Below are positions 1 through 6,661 of a DNA stretch of 12,594 nucleotides, in pieces (position 1 is the first letter of the stretch; each line of letters begins with the position of its first letter). The notes beneath the pieces were generated by a model, which worked only from the letters and a program-made list of their open reading frames with translations, made no database searches and had not been told where the DNA came from. Source of the stretch: an uncultured Coriobacteriaceae bacterium (GTDB taxonomy: Bacteria; Actinomycetota; Coriobacteriia; Coriobacteriales; Atopobiaceae); assembly GCA_900543875.1 (NCBI GenBank), contig UQSV01000052.1, forward strand, positions 1 through 12,594. The letters are read 5' to 3'. The translations under genes and the position numbers were made by a program.

Positions 1-1580
1 ACGCGCATGCCCTCGCTCGCGAGCGCCTCGGCGCGTGCCGTGACCTGCGCCGCGAACGCGCTGTCGAGTGGCTTTGCCGTGCCATCGACCTCGACCGCGC
101 TGCAGATGGCGAGCACCTCCTCGATGGCGCCCTTGGTGATCATGGCGGTGCGGCCCCGCTCGTCTCCCACCACCACGGACACGCGGCGGCGCTCGAAGTC
201 GAACGGCAGCTCGTCGATGGCGTAGCGGCCGGCGGCGAGGTCGCCCGTCTCGGCCGCGTCGCCGCGCGCCCCGCTGGCGGCTGCGGCCTCGGCACGGGCG
301 CGGTCGATGATGGCGTTGTCGATGAGGTTCTTGACGCCCGTCGAGAGGTAGCTGTTGAGGAAGGCGTAGCGCAACACGCGCGCGTCCTCCTGGCCGGCAA
401 CGTTGAGGTAGCGCTCGAGGACGATGCGGTCCTCGGTGAGGGTGCCGGTCTTGTCGGTGCACAGGATGTCGATGCCGCCCAGGTCCTGCACGGCGTCGAG
501 GCGCTTCACGATGACCTGCTCGCCCGACAGGTCGACCGCCCCCTTGCCCAGGCAGGTGGTCACGAGCATCGGCAGCATCTCGGGCGTGAGGCCCACGGCC
601 ACGGACAGCGAGAAGAGCAGCGCGTCGACCCAGTTGCCCTTCGTGACACTCGAGATGACGAAGACAACGGGCAGGACGACGAGCATGAGGCGCATGAGCA
701 GGCGGCTCGTGGCGGCGATGCCGCGGTCGGTTGCGGTGGTGCGGCGACGTCCCGCGAGCATGCCCGTGGCCTCGCCAAACATGGTGCGCGCGCCGGTCGC
801 CACGACCACGCCGCGGCCGTGGCCGGAGATGACGGTCGAGCCCATGAGCGCGAGTGTGGGCAGGTCGGTGACGGCGGCGTTGGCGGGCTCGCTGGCCGTG
901 GTGGGCGAGAGGGGCGTGGCGCTCTTCTCGACCGGGTCGGACTCGCCGGTGAGCGAGGCCTGGCTCACGAACAGGTCGCGCGCGGCGATGATGCGCAGGT
1001 CTGCGGGCACGACGTCGCCCGAGGAGAGGTGCACGACGTCGCCCACGACGATCTCGTCGACGGGGGTCTCGTTGCCGCCGTCTCCGTCGCGCTCGACGTT
1101 GGCGCAGGTCTCGACCAGCTCGGCGAGCGAGCTGGCTGCCGCGGCGCTCTTCTCGTCCTGGATGAAGCGCAGGACGCCCGAGACGAGCACCATGGCGCCG
1201 ATGATGAGCGGGGTGGTGAGGTCACGCGCGCCGGGGGCGGCGAAGGTCCAGTCGGTGAGGACCGAGACGGTCGCAATGAGCACGAGGATGTAGGTGAAGG
1301 GGTCGGCGAAGGCCGCGGCGAGGCGCCGCGGAAGCGGGCGCGCGGTGGCGTGGACCTGGGCGTTTGCGCCCCAGAGCTCGCGGGCGGTGTCGACACTCGC
1401 GCTGTTGAGGCCCTCTTCGGTGGTGTTGAGCTCGGCGAGGAGGTCTGCGGCGGGTGCGGACGCGGCGTGGCGCAGCCAGTCGAGCTGGCCGGCGCTTGCC
1501 TTGGGGGCGTTTGCGTTGGTGCTGGTGGTGGCGTTGTCGCGGCGGGCGACAAGGCGGAGGAAGAGGTTGCGCAGCATCAT
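1..1580 (-). CDS. mgtA: Magnesium-type P3B P-type ATPase, C-terminus cut off by window edge
   Basis: This is an ATP-driven inner-membrane cation importer of the MgtA/MgtB type, which takes up Mg2+ when it is scarce. About 526 codons are visible; family members run to about 900 residues, so the C-terminal transmembrane half is outside the window. The actuator-domain TGES motif is at residues 211-214. The P3B-specific membrane segment GLTPEMLP is at 330-337. The phosphorylation motif DKTGTLT is at 376-382, with D376 as the phosphorylated Asp. Hydrophobic segments include FTYILVLIATVSVL early on and LMLVVLPVVFVI before the PEML helix. The start is one of two adjacent ATG codons (1580 or 1577) behind a GAGGTG ribosome binding site; the second has the better spacing. 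A promoter and a leader ORF lie upstream, suggesting control at the RNA level. Family assignment is strong; the ion specificity is inferred from the PEML motif and family. Confidence 0.93.
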   Translation of the reverse strand, partial: MMLRNLFLRLVARRDNATTSTNANAPKASAGQLDWLRHAASAPAADLLAELNTTEEGLNSASVDTARELWGANAQVHATARPLPRRLAAAFADPFTYILVLIATVSVLTDWTFAAPGARDLTTPLIIGAMVLVSGVLRFIQDEKSAAAASSLAELVETCANVERDGDGGNETPVDEIVVGDVVHLSSGDVVPADLRIIAARDLFVSQASLTGESDPVEKSATPLSPTTASEPANAAVTDLPTLALMGSTVISGHGRGVVVATGARTMFGEATGMLAGRRRTTATDRGIAATSRLLMRLMLVVLPVVFVISSVTKGNWVDALLFSLSVAVGLTPEMLPMLVTTCLGKGAVDLSGEQVIVKRLDAVQDLGGIDILCTDKTGTLTEDRIVLERYLNVAGQEDARVLRYAFLNSYLSTGVKNLIDNAIIDRARAEAAAASGARGDAAETGDLAAGRYAIDELPFDFERRRVSVVVGDERGRTAMITKGAIEEVLAICSAVEVDGTAKPLDSAFAAQVTARAEALASEGMR

Positions 1581-1681
1581 GGCGCACCTCGCAATCCCGG
1601 GACTTGCGTGGGGTGGCCGGCTGGCGGCGGCCCCGGGCTACGCGCGGTGGCGGGCCGTGCGCGAGCGTGCGCGGCCGGAGG

Positions 1682-1777
1682 CTACCTGCGTGCGGTGCGC
1701 GCCTTCCCGAGGATGCGCACCATGCCCATGTTGTGGACGAGAATGAGTTGGCAACTGTGACTGGAACCGTCGCTCAT
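1682..1777 (-). CDS. 31-residue putative leader peptide upstream of the Mg2+ ATPase
   Basis: A short ORF starts at ATG 1777 behind AAGGAGGTGCGCC, among the strongest ribosome binding sites in the window, and stops 101 nt before the ATPase start. The peptide begins MSDGSSHSCQLILVHNMG and ends MVRILGKARTARR. It has a polar start, a hydrophobic middle and a basic tail with five Arg/Lys in the last nine residues. The last ten or so codons overlap a 7-bp hairpin (1694-1721). By analogy with MgtL-type leaders upstream of mgtA in enterobacteria, ribosome progress through it could control expression of the transporter. I know no homologue of the peptide. It could instead be a short, fast-evolving membrane peptide, or be translated without function. 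Confidence 0.55.
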   Translation of the reverse strand: MSDGSSHSCQLILVHNMGMVRILGKARTARR

Positions 1778-1808
1778 GGCGCACCTCCTTGGGGTTGATG
1801 GGGCGGGG

Positions 1809-1849
1809 CCGTGTGGCCCGCGTTGAGTGGAACCGTGTGGCCTGCGTTG
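1809..1849. repeat. Two imperfect 17-bp direct repeats in the ATPase leader
   Basis: CCGTGTGGCCCGCGTTG (1809-1825) recurs as CCGTGTGGCCTGCGTTG (1833-1849). They match at 16 of 17 positions and are 24 bp apart start to start. They lie about 30-70 nt downstream of the predicted transcription start and before the leader ORF. They could be paired protein-binding sites on RNA or DNA, or a simple local duplication. Confidence 0.6.
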
Positions 1850-1883
1850 GCCGGGACGTGACCCGCTGTAATTTCCGCAGGGG

Positions 1884-1912
1884 ATGATACGCGGCCGTCC
1901 GCGTGGTGTCAA
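1884..1912 (-). promoter_or_regulatory. Near-consensus sigma-70 promoter for leader ORF and ATPase
   Basis: On the minus strand, -35 TTGACA (1912-1907) and -10 TATCAT (1889-1884) are separated by exactly 17 bp. The -35 is perfect and the -10 matches five of six consensus bases. It lies after the stop of the upstream regulator gene, so the ATPase is probably its own transcription unit. Predicted start is near 1877. Confidence 0.8.
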
Positions 1913-1971
1913 CGAGATTTTATGGCTTCTCGCGTTGGTGGGCGACCCTGCGACACGCTCGCGGGCCGCTG

Positions 1972-2847
1972 CTACATGTGGGTGGCGCACATCCAGATGA
2001 CCCAGGCGAGCAGGCCCATGGCGATGAGGCGCTTCATGAGCGGCACGAGCGAGCGGCGGTCGATCGAGCGGCCCAGGGCATGGTAGATGGGTATCGTGAG
2101 CAGCAGCAACGCCGGCAGCCACGTGCCTGTGGAAAGGCCGAGCATCACCACGACGATCGCCACGAACGCGCCGTAGGGGATGCGGTTCCACGTGCGCAGA
2201 AACGGGCTCGTGCTGCCCAGGTCTGGCCCGAGCTTCTCGCGCGCCTCGCGCCAGCTCGCGTAGTTCACGCCGTCGACGATGACGCCGCCGGCCCCGTCGG
2301 ACTCGACGCTGTGGCCCTTTGCGTCTTGCACGTGCAGGCCCTTGCGGCCGATATGCACGTGCTCATTCTTTGCCTCGTTGTCCACGTGGATGCCGTCCCA
2401 GCTCACGTGGACCTCCTCGCCGGGCTTCGAGACGTGGATGCCGTCCCAACCGATACTCACGTGGTCTTTGGACGAGGCGGCGGAGCTGGCGTCGGCGGCA
2501 CCGTCGGTATCGCTTGCGGCGTCGGCAGCGTTTTGCGTGTGGTCGGCAGCCTTGCACGCGGCGTCGTCGGGGTCGTCGCCCTGCTCGGCATCGGTGGCCT
2601 CGGTGGTGTTCGCCTCGGGCTCGGCCGAGCCGCTGCCCTGCTCGTCCGTGTCGTAGAGCAGCTCGTCGAGGGTGACGCCGTAGAGCGCGGCCAGCGCGAT
2701 GAGGTTGTCGGTGTCGGGCGAGGCCTCGGAGCGCTCCCACTTCGAGACGGCCTGGCGGCTCACGCCGAGCTTGGCGGCGAGCGCCTCCTGGGAGAGTCCC
2801 GCCACGCGGCGGCGGTTGGCGAGCCTGCTTGCGATCTGAACGTCCAT
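1972..2847 (-). CDS. XRE-family regulator with repeat linker and membrane-anchoring C-terminus
   Basis: This is a 291-residue DNA-binding protein. An XRE/Cro-type helix-turn-helix spans residues 1-62; the LSQEALAAKLGVSRQAVSKWE segment is the classic turn and recognition helix. An acidic, Ala/Asp-rich linker follows (about 66-126). Residues 127-180 hold two WDGIHV units (134-139 and 150-155) and a diverged copy, RKGLHV (168-173), spaced 16-18 residues with strand-like alternation. The C-terminus has hydrophobic segments at about 224-258 and 273-290, consistent with two or three membrane helices. The start ATG is preceded by AAAGGA at good spacing. XRE proteins with C-terminal membrane domains are known and are thought to sense envelope or membrane state. 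The gene lies upstream of and codirectional with the ATPase but has no shown link to it. Target genes are unknown. Confidence 0.85.
   Translation of the reverse strand: MDVQIASRLANRRRVAGLSQEALAAKLGVSRQAVSKWERSEASPDTDNLIALAALYGVTLDELLYDTDEQGSGSAEPEANTTEATDAEQGDDPDDAACKAADHTQNAADAASDTDGAADASSAASSKDHVSIGWDGIHVSKPGEEVHVSWDGIHVDNEAKNEHVHIGRKGLHVQDAKGHSVESDGAGGVIVDGVNYASWREAREKLGPDLGSTSPFLRTWNRIPYGAFVAIVVVMLGLSTGTWLPALLLLTIPIYHALGRSIDRRSLVPLMKRLIAMGLLAWVIWMCATHM
2384..2448. repeat. 17-bp exact repeat encoding the WDGIHV units
   Basis: ACGTGGATGCCGTCCCA occurs identically at 2384-2400 and 2432-2448, 48 bp (16 codons) apart, in frame within the XRE regulator gene. Exact identity at the DNA level, synonymous positions included, suggests a fairly recent internal duplication or gene conversion. 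Confidence 0.8.
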
Positions 2848-3003
2848 GACGGTCCTTTGCGTAGGGCGGGGCGAGCCCGCGGTGGTCGATGGCCCAGATG
2901 CTAGGCGGGCGCGCCCGGTTGCGACACCAACTCTGGTTTGAACTTTGCCGCTTGTGTGTCAACTAGCGGTTGCGTGTGGCATCTACCTGCGATTTTACCG
3001 AGC

Positions 3004-3069
3004 CGGGACAGAGGGACGCGCCTTTTGTCCCGCTTGCGGCGTGACAGTAGGCACGTCCTTCCGTCACGC
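3004..3069 (-). terminator. Tandem stem-loops after the nitroreductase gene
   Basis: Just past the nitroreductase stop, GCGTGAC/GTCACGC (3039-3045 with 3063-3069) forms a 7-bp stem. CGGGACA/TGTCCCG (3004-3010 with 3026-3032) forms a second. Neither is followed by a clear U-tract on the minus strand, so they are weak intrinsic-terminator candidates. They may instead be processing or stability elements, or lie in the 5' region of the downstream XRE gene. Confidence 0.3.
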
Positions 3070-3073
3070 TGGG

Positions 3074-3601
3074 CTACAGGAGGAAGTCGGCTGTGGGGAT
3101 GGTGCGGGCGGCGCGGGCGTCGGGCGCGGCGATCGTGTCGGCGGCGTGGCCGATGGCGAGCATGTGGTGGGGGTAGACGCCCTCGGGAAGGGCGAGGGCC
3201 TGTGTGGCGACGGACGGGTCAAAGGCACAGACCCAGCAGGTGCCCAGGCCCAGCTCGGTGGCCTGCATCATCATCTGGTCGCAGACGATCGACGAGTCGA
3301 TGGTCGCGGCAGAGAGGCCGTCGGCGCGGCGGGTCCAGGCCTGGCCCTCGACCGTGCAGACGACGAGGACGAGAGGGGCGCCAAAGACGCTGCCGTCGCG
3401 CTCGAAGCGCGGCTGGGCGCTGGCGGCCGCGGCGAGGCGCTCGGGCGTGTTGCACACGAGCACGCGCGTGGGGTGCTTGTTGCAGGCGGAAGGGGCGATG
3501 CGGCCGGCCTCGACGATGAGGTCGAGGTCCGTGCTCGAGACGGGCTCGTTGGTGTAGCTGCGGCACGAGTAGCGCGCTAGCGTGAGGTCTGCGAAGGCCA
3601 T
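3074..3601 (-). CDS. Nitroreductase-family flavoprotein
   Basis: This is a 175-residue FMN-dependent oxidoreductase of the nitroreductase fold, predicted soluble and probably using NAD(P)H to reduce nitro or quinone-like compounds. The N-terminal RYSCRSYTNEPV (10-21) matches the FMN-phosphate-binding R-x-S-x-R segment. APSACNKHPTRVLV (36-49) is the second typical motif. TELGLGTCWVCAF (about 114-126) and the late HHMLAIGHA match the family's C-terminal GLG-x-CW and P-x-x-x-x-x-G elements. The length is near the short end of the family. GGAGA precedes the ATG. A possible -10 TATGAT (3639-3634) is seen upstream without a convincing -35. It is divergent from the PTS operon. The physiological substrate cannot be read from sequence. 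Confidence 0.9.
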   Translation of the reverse strand: MAFADLTLARYSCRSYTNEPVSSTDLDLIVEAGRIAPSACNKHPTRVLVCNTPERLAAAASAQPRFERDGSVFGAPLVLVVCTVEGQAWTRRADGLSAATIDSSIVCDQMMMQATELGLGTCWVCAFDPSVATQALALPEGVYPHHMLAIGHAADTIAAPDARAARTIPTADFLL

Positions 3602-3809
3602 GGCTCTCCAATCTGGGTGGGTTCGCTGTTTCCATCATACGTGTGACGGGGGTGCGAGGTGCGTGCGCCCGCGAGTGAGCAGGGCGTCTCGGCACGAGCC
3701 TGCGGAGGTTTGCCTCTGTTGGCCTTACCTATTTCGCCGCTATGCCGACGGCACGTGTAATGAAATGCAAATCGCGGTGAAACATACCCTATTTTTTCTG
3801 ACACGAAAA

Positions 3810-3838
3810 TTGCCGCAGCTAAGGGGGACTTCTGTAAT
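3810..3838 (+). promoter_or_regulatory. Likely promoter of the PTS operon
   Basis: TTGCCG (3810-3815) and TGTAAT (3833-3838) are separated by 17 bp. The -35 matches four of six consensus bases and the -10 five of six. The transcription start would fall near 3845, giving a leader of about 40 nt before the regulator start at 3887. The surrounding 3770-3870 region is the most AT-rich in this part of the window. A weaker -35 suits an activator-dependent promoter. Confidence 0.5.
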
Positions 3839-3860
3839 TGAAGGTCTTCAGATTCGAATC
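3839..3860. promoter_or_regulatory. Two adjacent dyads at the PTS operon transcription start
   Basis: TGAAG-GT-CTTCA (3839-3850) is directly followed by the perfect palindrome GATTCGAATC (3851-3860). Both sit at or just downstream of the predicted start site, where an operator or a short RNA hairpin would be expected. The symmetry is seen directly; which protein binds, if any, is unknown. Confidence 0.4.
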
Positions 3861-3886
3861 GATGATAGATATCAAGGAGGTGCGAG

Positions 3887-5845
3887 ATGATTGAGTTGAC
3901 GGGGAGACAGCGAGCGTGTTTGCGCGCCCTGTGCGTTCGCGGTGGCTTCTCGACGGTGGAATCCCTCGCCCGCATGTTTGACGTGTCAAGCCGAACGATG
4001 CGCACTGATCTTAAGGCTATAGAGTCGTTTGCCTTGGATAATGGCTGTTCCATTGAGAGGGTGCCCGGAAAGGGCGTCCGCCTCTCCGCGTCAAAGGCGT
4101 CTAGCCTTCGTTTGCGTGACATGCTTGATGACGGTGAGAATCGTGTCTACGAGCGTCGGGAGCGCGATGCTATTGCCGAGCTCTTGCTCACCCTTCGTCC
4201 CGTCGTTAAGTTTCAGGACATTTCAAATTATTGTCACGTTAGCAAGCAAACCATAGCCTCTCACTTCAGTGACGTTGACGATTTCTATGAGGAGAACGGG
4301 GTCGAAGTAATTCGTGAGCCGGGCGTGGGGTCTCATCTGGCCGGTGCGGAAATCGACGTCAGGCGCTGTTTCCTGGGTCTCGTATCTGACGTTGAGCTTT
4401 ATAGCGTGTTGCGCCCACTCCTAATTGACGAGTTGCTTGCGGAATATGGTGATAAGGCCGCCGTTCTCATCGATGCCGTTCAAGAGGCCCGACAAGTCGT
4501 TTTTGCCGATCAGGAACGGTTGGCAATCGTTATTTCCTTTGTGCTCATGCGCATTTCTCGGTCATGTATGCTGCCCGCGGGTGCGACGGACGAGGAATTC
4601 GATATCGGTTCGCAGGACGACCCCGGTATTGGTCGTCTGCTGAGCGAGTATGACAATCTGCTGCCTACTGAGCCAGAAATTGTCTTCGTTGCTTCAATCC
4701 TGCTGTCGCAGAGGCTCAGCGGGACTCGTCGAATTGTTGACGAGCGACATGCGGGCAACGATGAGGCGAGCAGTATATCGCGAGAGCTTGTTTGCGCTCT
4801 TCGAGAGCTGCACGAAATTGATGAGTCATCGCTTCAGCATGTACTTGAAGGCTTTACCCGCCATTTGCGCGCTGCAATCTACCGCAGCCGCAATGGCATC
4901 CAGATACAGGCGGAGGTTCCTGTCCAAATTACGAGCTCTATTCCTCTGCTGTACGACTTTACGCGAAAGCACCTTGCTGCTGTTGAGACCCGTTATGGCA
5001 TCTCTCTCAACGACAGCGAAGTTGCCTACATCGCCATGTACCTTGACGCGATATACGAGACGAGCGTTCGCGACGCCGTCGCCTTGGATGTTCTGTTTGC
5101 GTGCTCGTTTGGCCTCGCCTCAAGCTCGATTTTAATGACGCGGCTGTCCCACGCCCTGGCCGACTGCCATGTTGTGGGGCCGATGTCGTTGGAAGAGGCG
5201 AAGGAGTACATCGATTCGCACAATGTGGACCTCGTTATTACAACGAACCACTTCGATTGCGAAGGCGCGCCGGTGCTTGAGGTCGATCCCCTGCTGAATC
5301 AGGAAGCGCTCGATGCCGTGAAGCGACAGATCACTACGGCTTCCTATTCGAAGCTGTGCTCATCGTTTTTGCGCTCCTATTCAGCGAAGTCTGCCGACGG
5401 TGAGACGAGTTCGGTCCGCGAGGTGGTTGATCCCTCCGCTGTTCAGGTTGGTGTCGAGTGCGACGACTGGAGAGAGGCGATTCGGAAGGCCGCCAACCCC
5501 CTGCTGAGGGCTGGATATATCGAGCAGCATTACGTCGATCGGATGGTCTCGGCTGTTGAGGACTACGGACCATACATGGTCCTTACGCCTGGTATGGCCT
5601 ATGTCCACGCGGGCGTTAACGACGGGATACGTGACAACTGCGCGGCCATATTGGTGCTCAGTCACCCAATTGCCTTTGGCCCTGCTGGAGAAAAACGGGT
5701 GAGAGGAATAGCAGTGCTTGGCATACGAGACAAGGAGCGAAGCGATTTGCTGAGCCTGGCTTCGATTTTCGAACGCGATAGCAACTTGCGCACGCTCGAG
5801 AGCCCCGAGTTGGATGTCGAGTCCGTGCTTGGAATGCATGACTGA
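3887..5845 (+). CDS. PRD-type PTS operon regulator with EIIB-like and EIIA-like domains (MtlR/ManR/LicR class)
   Basis: This is a 652-residue transcriptional regulator whose activity is probably set by PTS phosphorylation. An N-terminal HTH occupies about 1-65 (FDVSSRTMRTDL recognition region) and a second, Mga-like HTH about 85-155. Two PRD-like helical regions follow at about 170-280 and 295-395. An EIIB-like domain spans about 399-480, with candidate phospho-Cys C406 in ACSFGLASSS. An EIIA-like domain spans about 510-650, with candidate phospho-His H574 in TPGMAYVHAG. H326 is the only obvious conserved PRD histidine: the other PRD2 position reads YIAMYL (Y385), and PRD1 shows no histidine where expected. 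AAGGAGG precedes the ATG. The stop is 14 bp before the EIIA gene, so it is first in the operon and probably autoregulated. It most likely activates at a promoter rather than acting as an RNA antiterminator. Confidence 0.9.
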   Translation: MIELTGRQRACLRALCVRGGFSTVESLARMFDVSSRTMRTDLKAIESFALDNGCSIERVPGKGVRLSASKASSLRLRDMLDDGENRVYERRERDAIAELLLTLRPVVKFQDISNYCHVSKQTIASHFSDVDDFYEENGVEVIREPGVGSHLAGAEIDVRRCFLGLVSDVELYSVLRPLLIDELLAEYGDKAAVLIDAVQEARQVVFADQERLAIVISFVLMRISRSCMLPAGATDEEFDIGSQDDPGIGRLLSEYDNLLPTEPEIVFVASILLSQRLSGTRRIVDERHAGNDEASSISRELVCALRELHEIDESSLQHVLEGFTRHLRAAIYRSRNGIQIQAEVPVQITSSIPLLYDFTRKHLAAVETRYGISLNDSEVAYIAMYLDAIYETSVRDAVALDVLFACSFGLASSSILMTRLSHALADCHVVGPMSLEEAKEYIDSHNVDLVITTNHFDCEGAPVLEVDPLLNQEALDAVKRQITTASYSKLCSSFLRSYSAKSADGETSSVREVVDPSAVQVGVECDDWREAIRKAANPLLRAGYIEQHYVDRMVSAVEDYGPYMVLTPGMAYVHAGVNDGIRDNCAAILVLSHPIAFGPAGEKRVRGIAVLGIRDKERSDLLSLASIFERDSNLRTLESPELDVESVLGMHD

Positions 5846-5859
5846 AGGGAGGTGGGGAG

Positions 5860-6291
5860 ATGGAGAATGTTGCCCTTTGCAATGTGAGGTATGGGCTTCA
5901 TGCCGAAAGCTGGGAAGAAGCGATTGAGGATGCTGCGCATCCTTTGGTTGAATGCGGCTCAATTGATGAACTGTACGTTCACAGGATGATTGAGAGCGTC
6001 AACAAGCTGGGTCCCTACATCGTGATAATGCCGGGGCTTGCGCTGGCGCACGCTGCGCCCGGCGAGGGCGTCAATAAGAGCGACCTGTCGCTTGCGCTGT
6101 TCGATTCCGATATCCAGTTCCACTGCGATAACGATCCTGTTCGTATCGTCATGTGCCTAGCGTGCACTGATCCGGAAGCGCACGTTGCTCGTCTCCAGAG
6201 AGTGGCTGAGAAGCTGCTCGAGGATGGATTCCTCGACGCTCTTTTGTCGTGCGAATCGGCCGAAGCGCTTTATGCACTCATTAACGGTTAG
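5860..6291 (+). CDS. PTS EIIA component, ascorbate/UlaC-like
   Basis: This 143-residue cytoplasmic phosphocarrier passes phosphate from HPr to the EIIB encoded next. GPYIVIMPGLALAHAAPGEG (51-70) is the active-site signature, with H64 as the predicted phospho-histidine. The domain covers nearly the whole protein, as in UlaC-type and fructose/mannitol-family EIIA. It is clearly related to the C-terminal domain of the upstream regulator: both have an E/D-x-W-x-EAI-x-x-A-x-PL opening and the GPY-PG-H core. The start ATG follows GAAGGGAGG at good spacing. Membership of the EIIA superfamily is firm; the sugar is not determined by this subunit. Confidence 0.9.
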   Translation: MENVALCNVRYGLHAESWEEAIEDAAHPLVECGSIDELYVHRMIESVNKLGPYIVIMPGLALAHAAPGEGVNKSDLSLALFDSDIQFHCDNDPVRIVMCLACTDPEAHVARLQRVAEKLLEDGFLDALLSCESAEALYALING

Positions 6292-6352
6292 CTGTGGTTC
6301 GCGCGGGCTGACGAGACCACGTCACTACCCGCGATGGCAGAAAGGGGATCAA

Positions 6353-6637
6353 ATGGGAGTGCCAAAAATCCAGACGGTGTGTGGCTATGGGTGCGGCAGC
6401 TCGTTGCTTCTTCGCACCAATATCCAGAAGATCGCGAAGGCTCATGACATCGAGATCGAGGCGTTCTGTGGCGACGTAAACACATGCTGCGCCAATGATT
6501 GCGACGTCATCTTTATCTCTCGTGAGCTCGGTGAGCGCATCAAGGATAGGGTCAAAGTTCCCGTGATTGAGATCGATAACTTCATGGACAAAAAAGAGGT
6601 CGAGGAAAAGACCTTGACTTACCTCGAATCGCGCTAG
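6353..6637 (+). CDS. PTS EIIB component, ascorbate/UlaB-like, cysteine-rich
   Basis: This 94-residue EIIB accepts phosphate from EIIA on a cysteine and hands it to the sugar during transport. The P-loop TVCGYGCGSSLLL (8-20) matches the lactose/ascorbate-type EIIB pattern, with C10 the predicted phospho-cysteine. Length is normal for UlaB-like proteins (about 90-100). Oddly, there are further cysteines at 14, 39, 45, 46 and 50. The start at 6353 is set by AAAGGGG five bases upstream; longer in-frame starts upstream overlap the EIIA gene and lack such a site. It lies 61 bp after EIIA and 24 bp before EIIC, in one operon. Confidence 0.92.
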   Translation: MGVPKIQTVCGYGCGSSLLLRTNIQKIAKAHDIEIEAFCGDVNTCCANDCDVIFISRELGERIKDRVKVPVIEIDNFMDKKEVEEKTLTYLESR

Positions 6638-6661
6638 GAAAAATAAAGGAAGGAGCTAGGC

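Larger units (their letters stand above)
1581..1877 (-). promoter_or_regulatory. Structured 5' leader of the Mg2+ ATPase gene (attenuator candidate)
   Basis: The roughly 297-nt RNA between the predicted transcription start (about 1877) and the ATPase start contains a leader ORF (1777-1682) and several GC-rich stems. The segment GCGCACC (plus-strand 1694-1700) can pair with GGTGCGC inside the leader ORF (1715-1721). It can equally pair with the GGTGCGC that overlaps the ATPase ribosome binding site (1582-1588). These pairings exclude each other, as in translational attenuation. A further near-palindrome (1591-1607, GCAA-TCCCGGGA-CTTGC type) abuts that ribosome binding site. I do not recognise a classical M-box or ykoK riboswitch core. 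The complementarity is seen directly; the switching role is inference. Confidence 0.5.

Noticed and set aside
424..1760. Long plus-strand open frames opposite the ATPase gene
   Set aside because: They lie antisense to clear P-type ATPase motifs, are Arg/Ala/Gly-rich low-complexity translations, and have no ribosome binding site. They are GC-driven shadows.
1581..1877. Known Mg2+ riboswitch (M-box) in the ATPase leader
   Set aside because: I looked for the conserved M-box core and could not recognise it; the leader-ORF model fits better. A covariance-model search would settle this.
2934..2962. TTGACA on the minus strand upstream of the XRE regulator
   Set aside because: The -35 is perfect, but at 16-18 bp spacing no acceptable -10 follows, so I do not call a promoter.
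3765..3890. 41-codon plus-strand ORF whose stop overlaps the PTS regulator start as ATGA
   Set aside because: The overlap looks like translational coupling, but there is no ribosome binding site and the predicted promoter lies inside the ORF, so it would not be fully transcribed.
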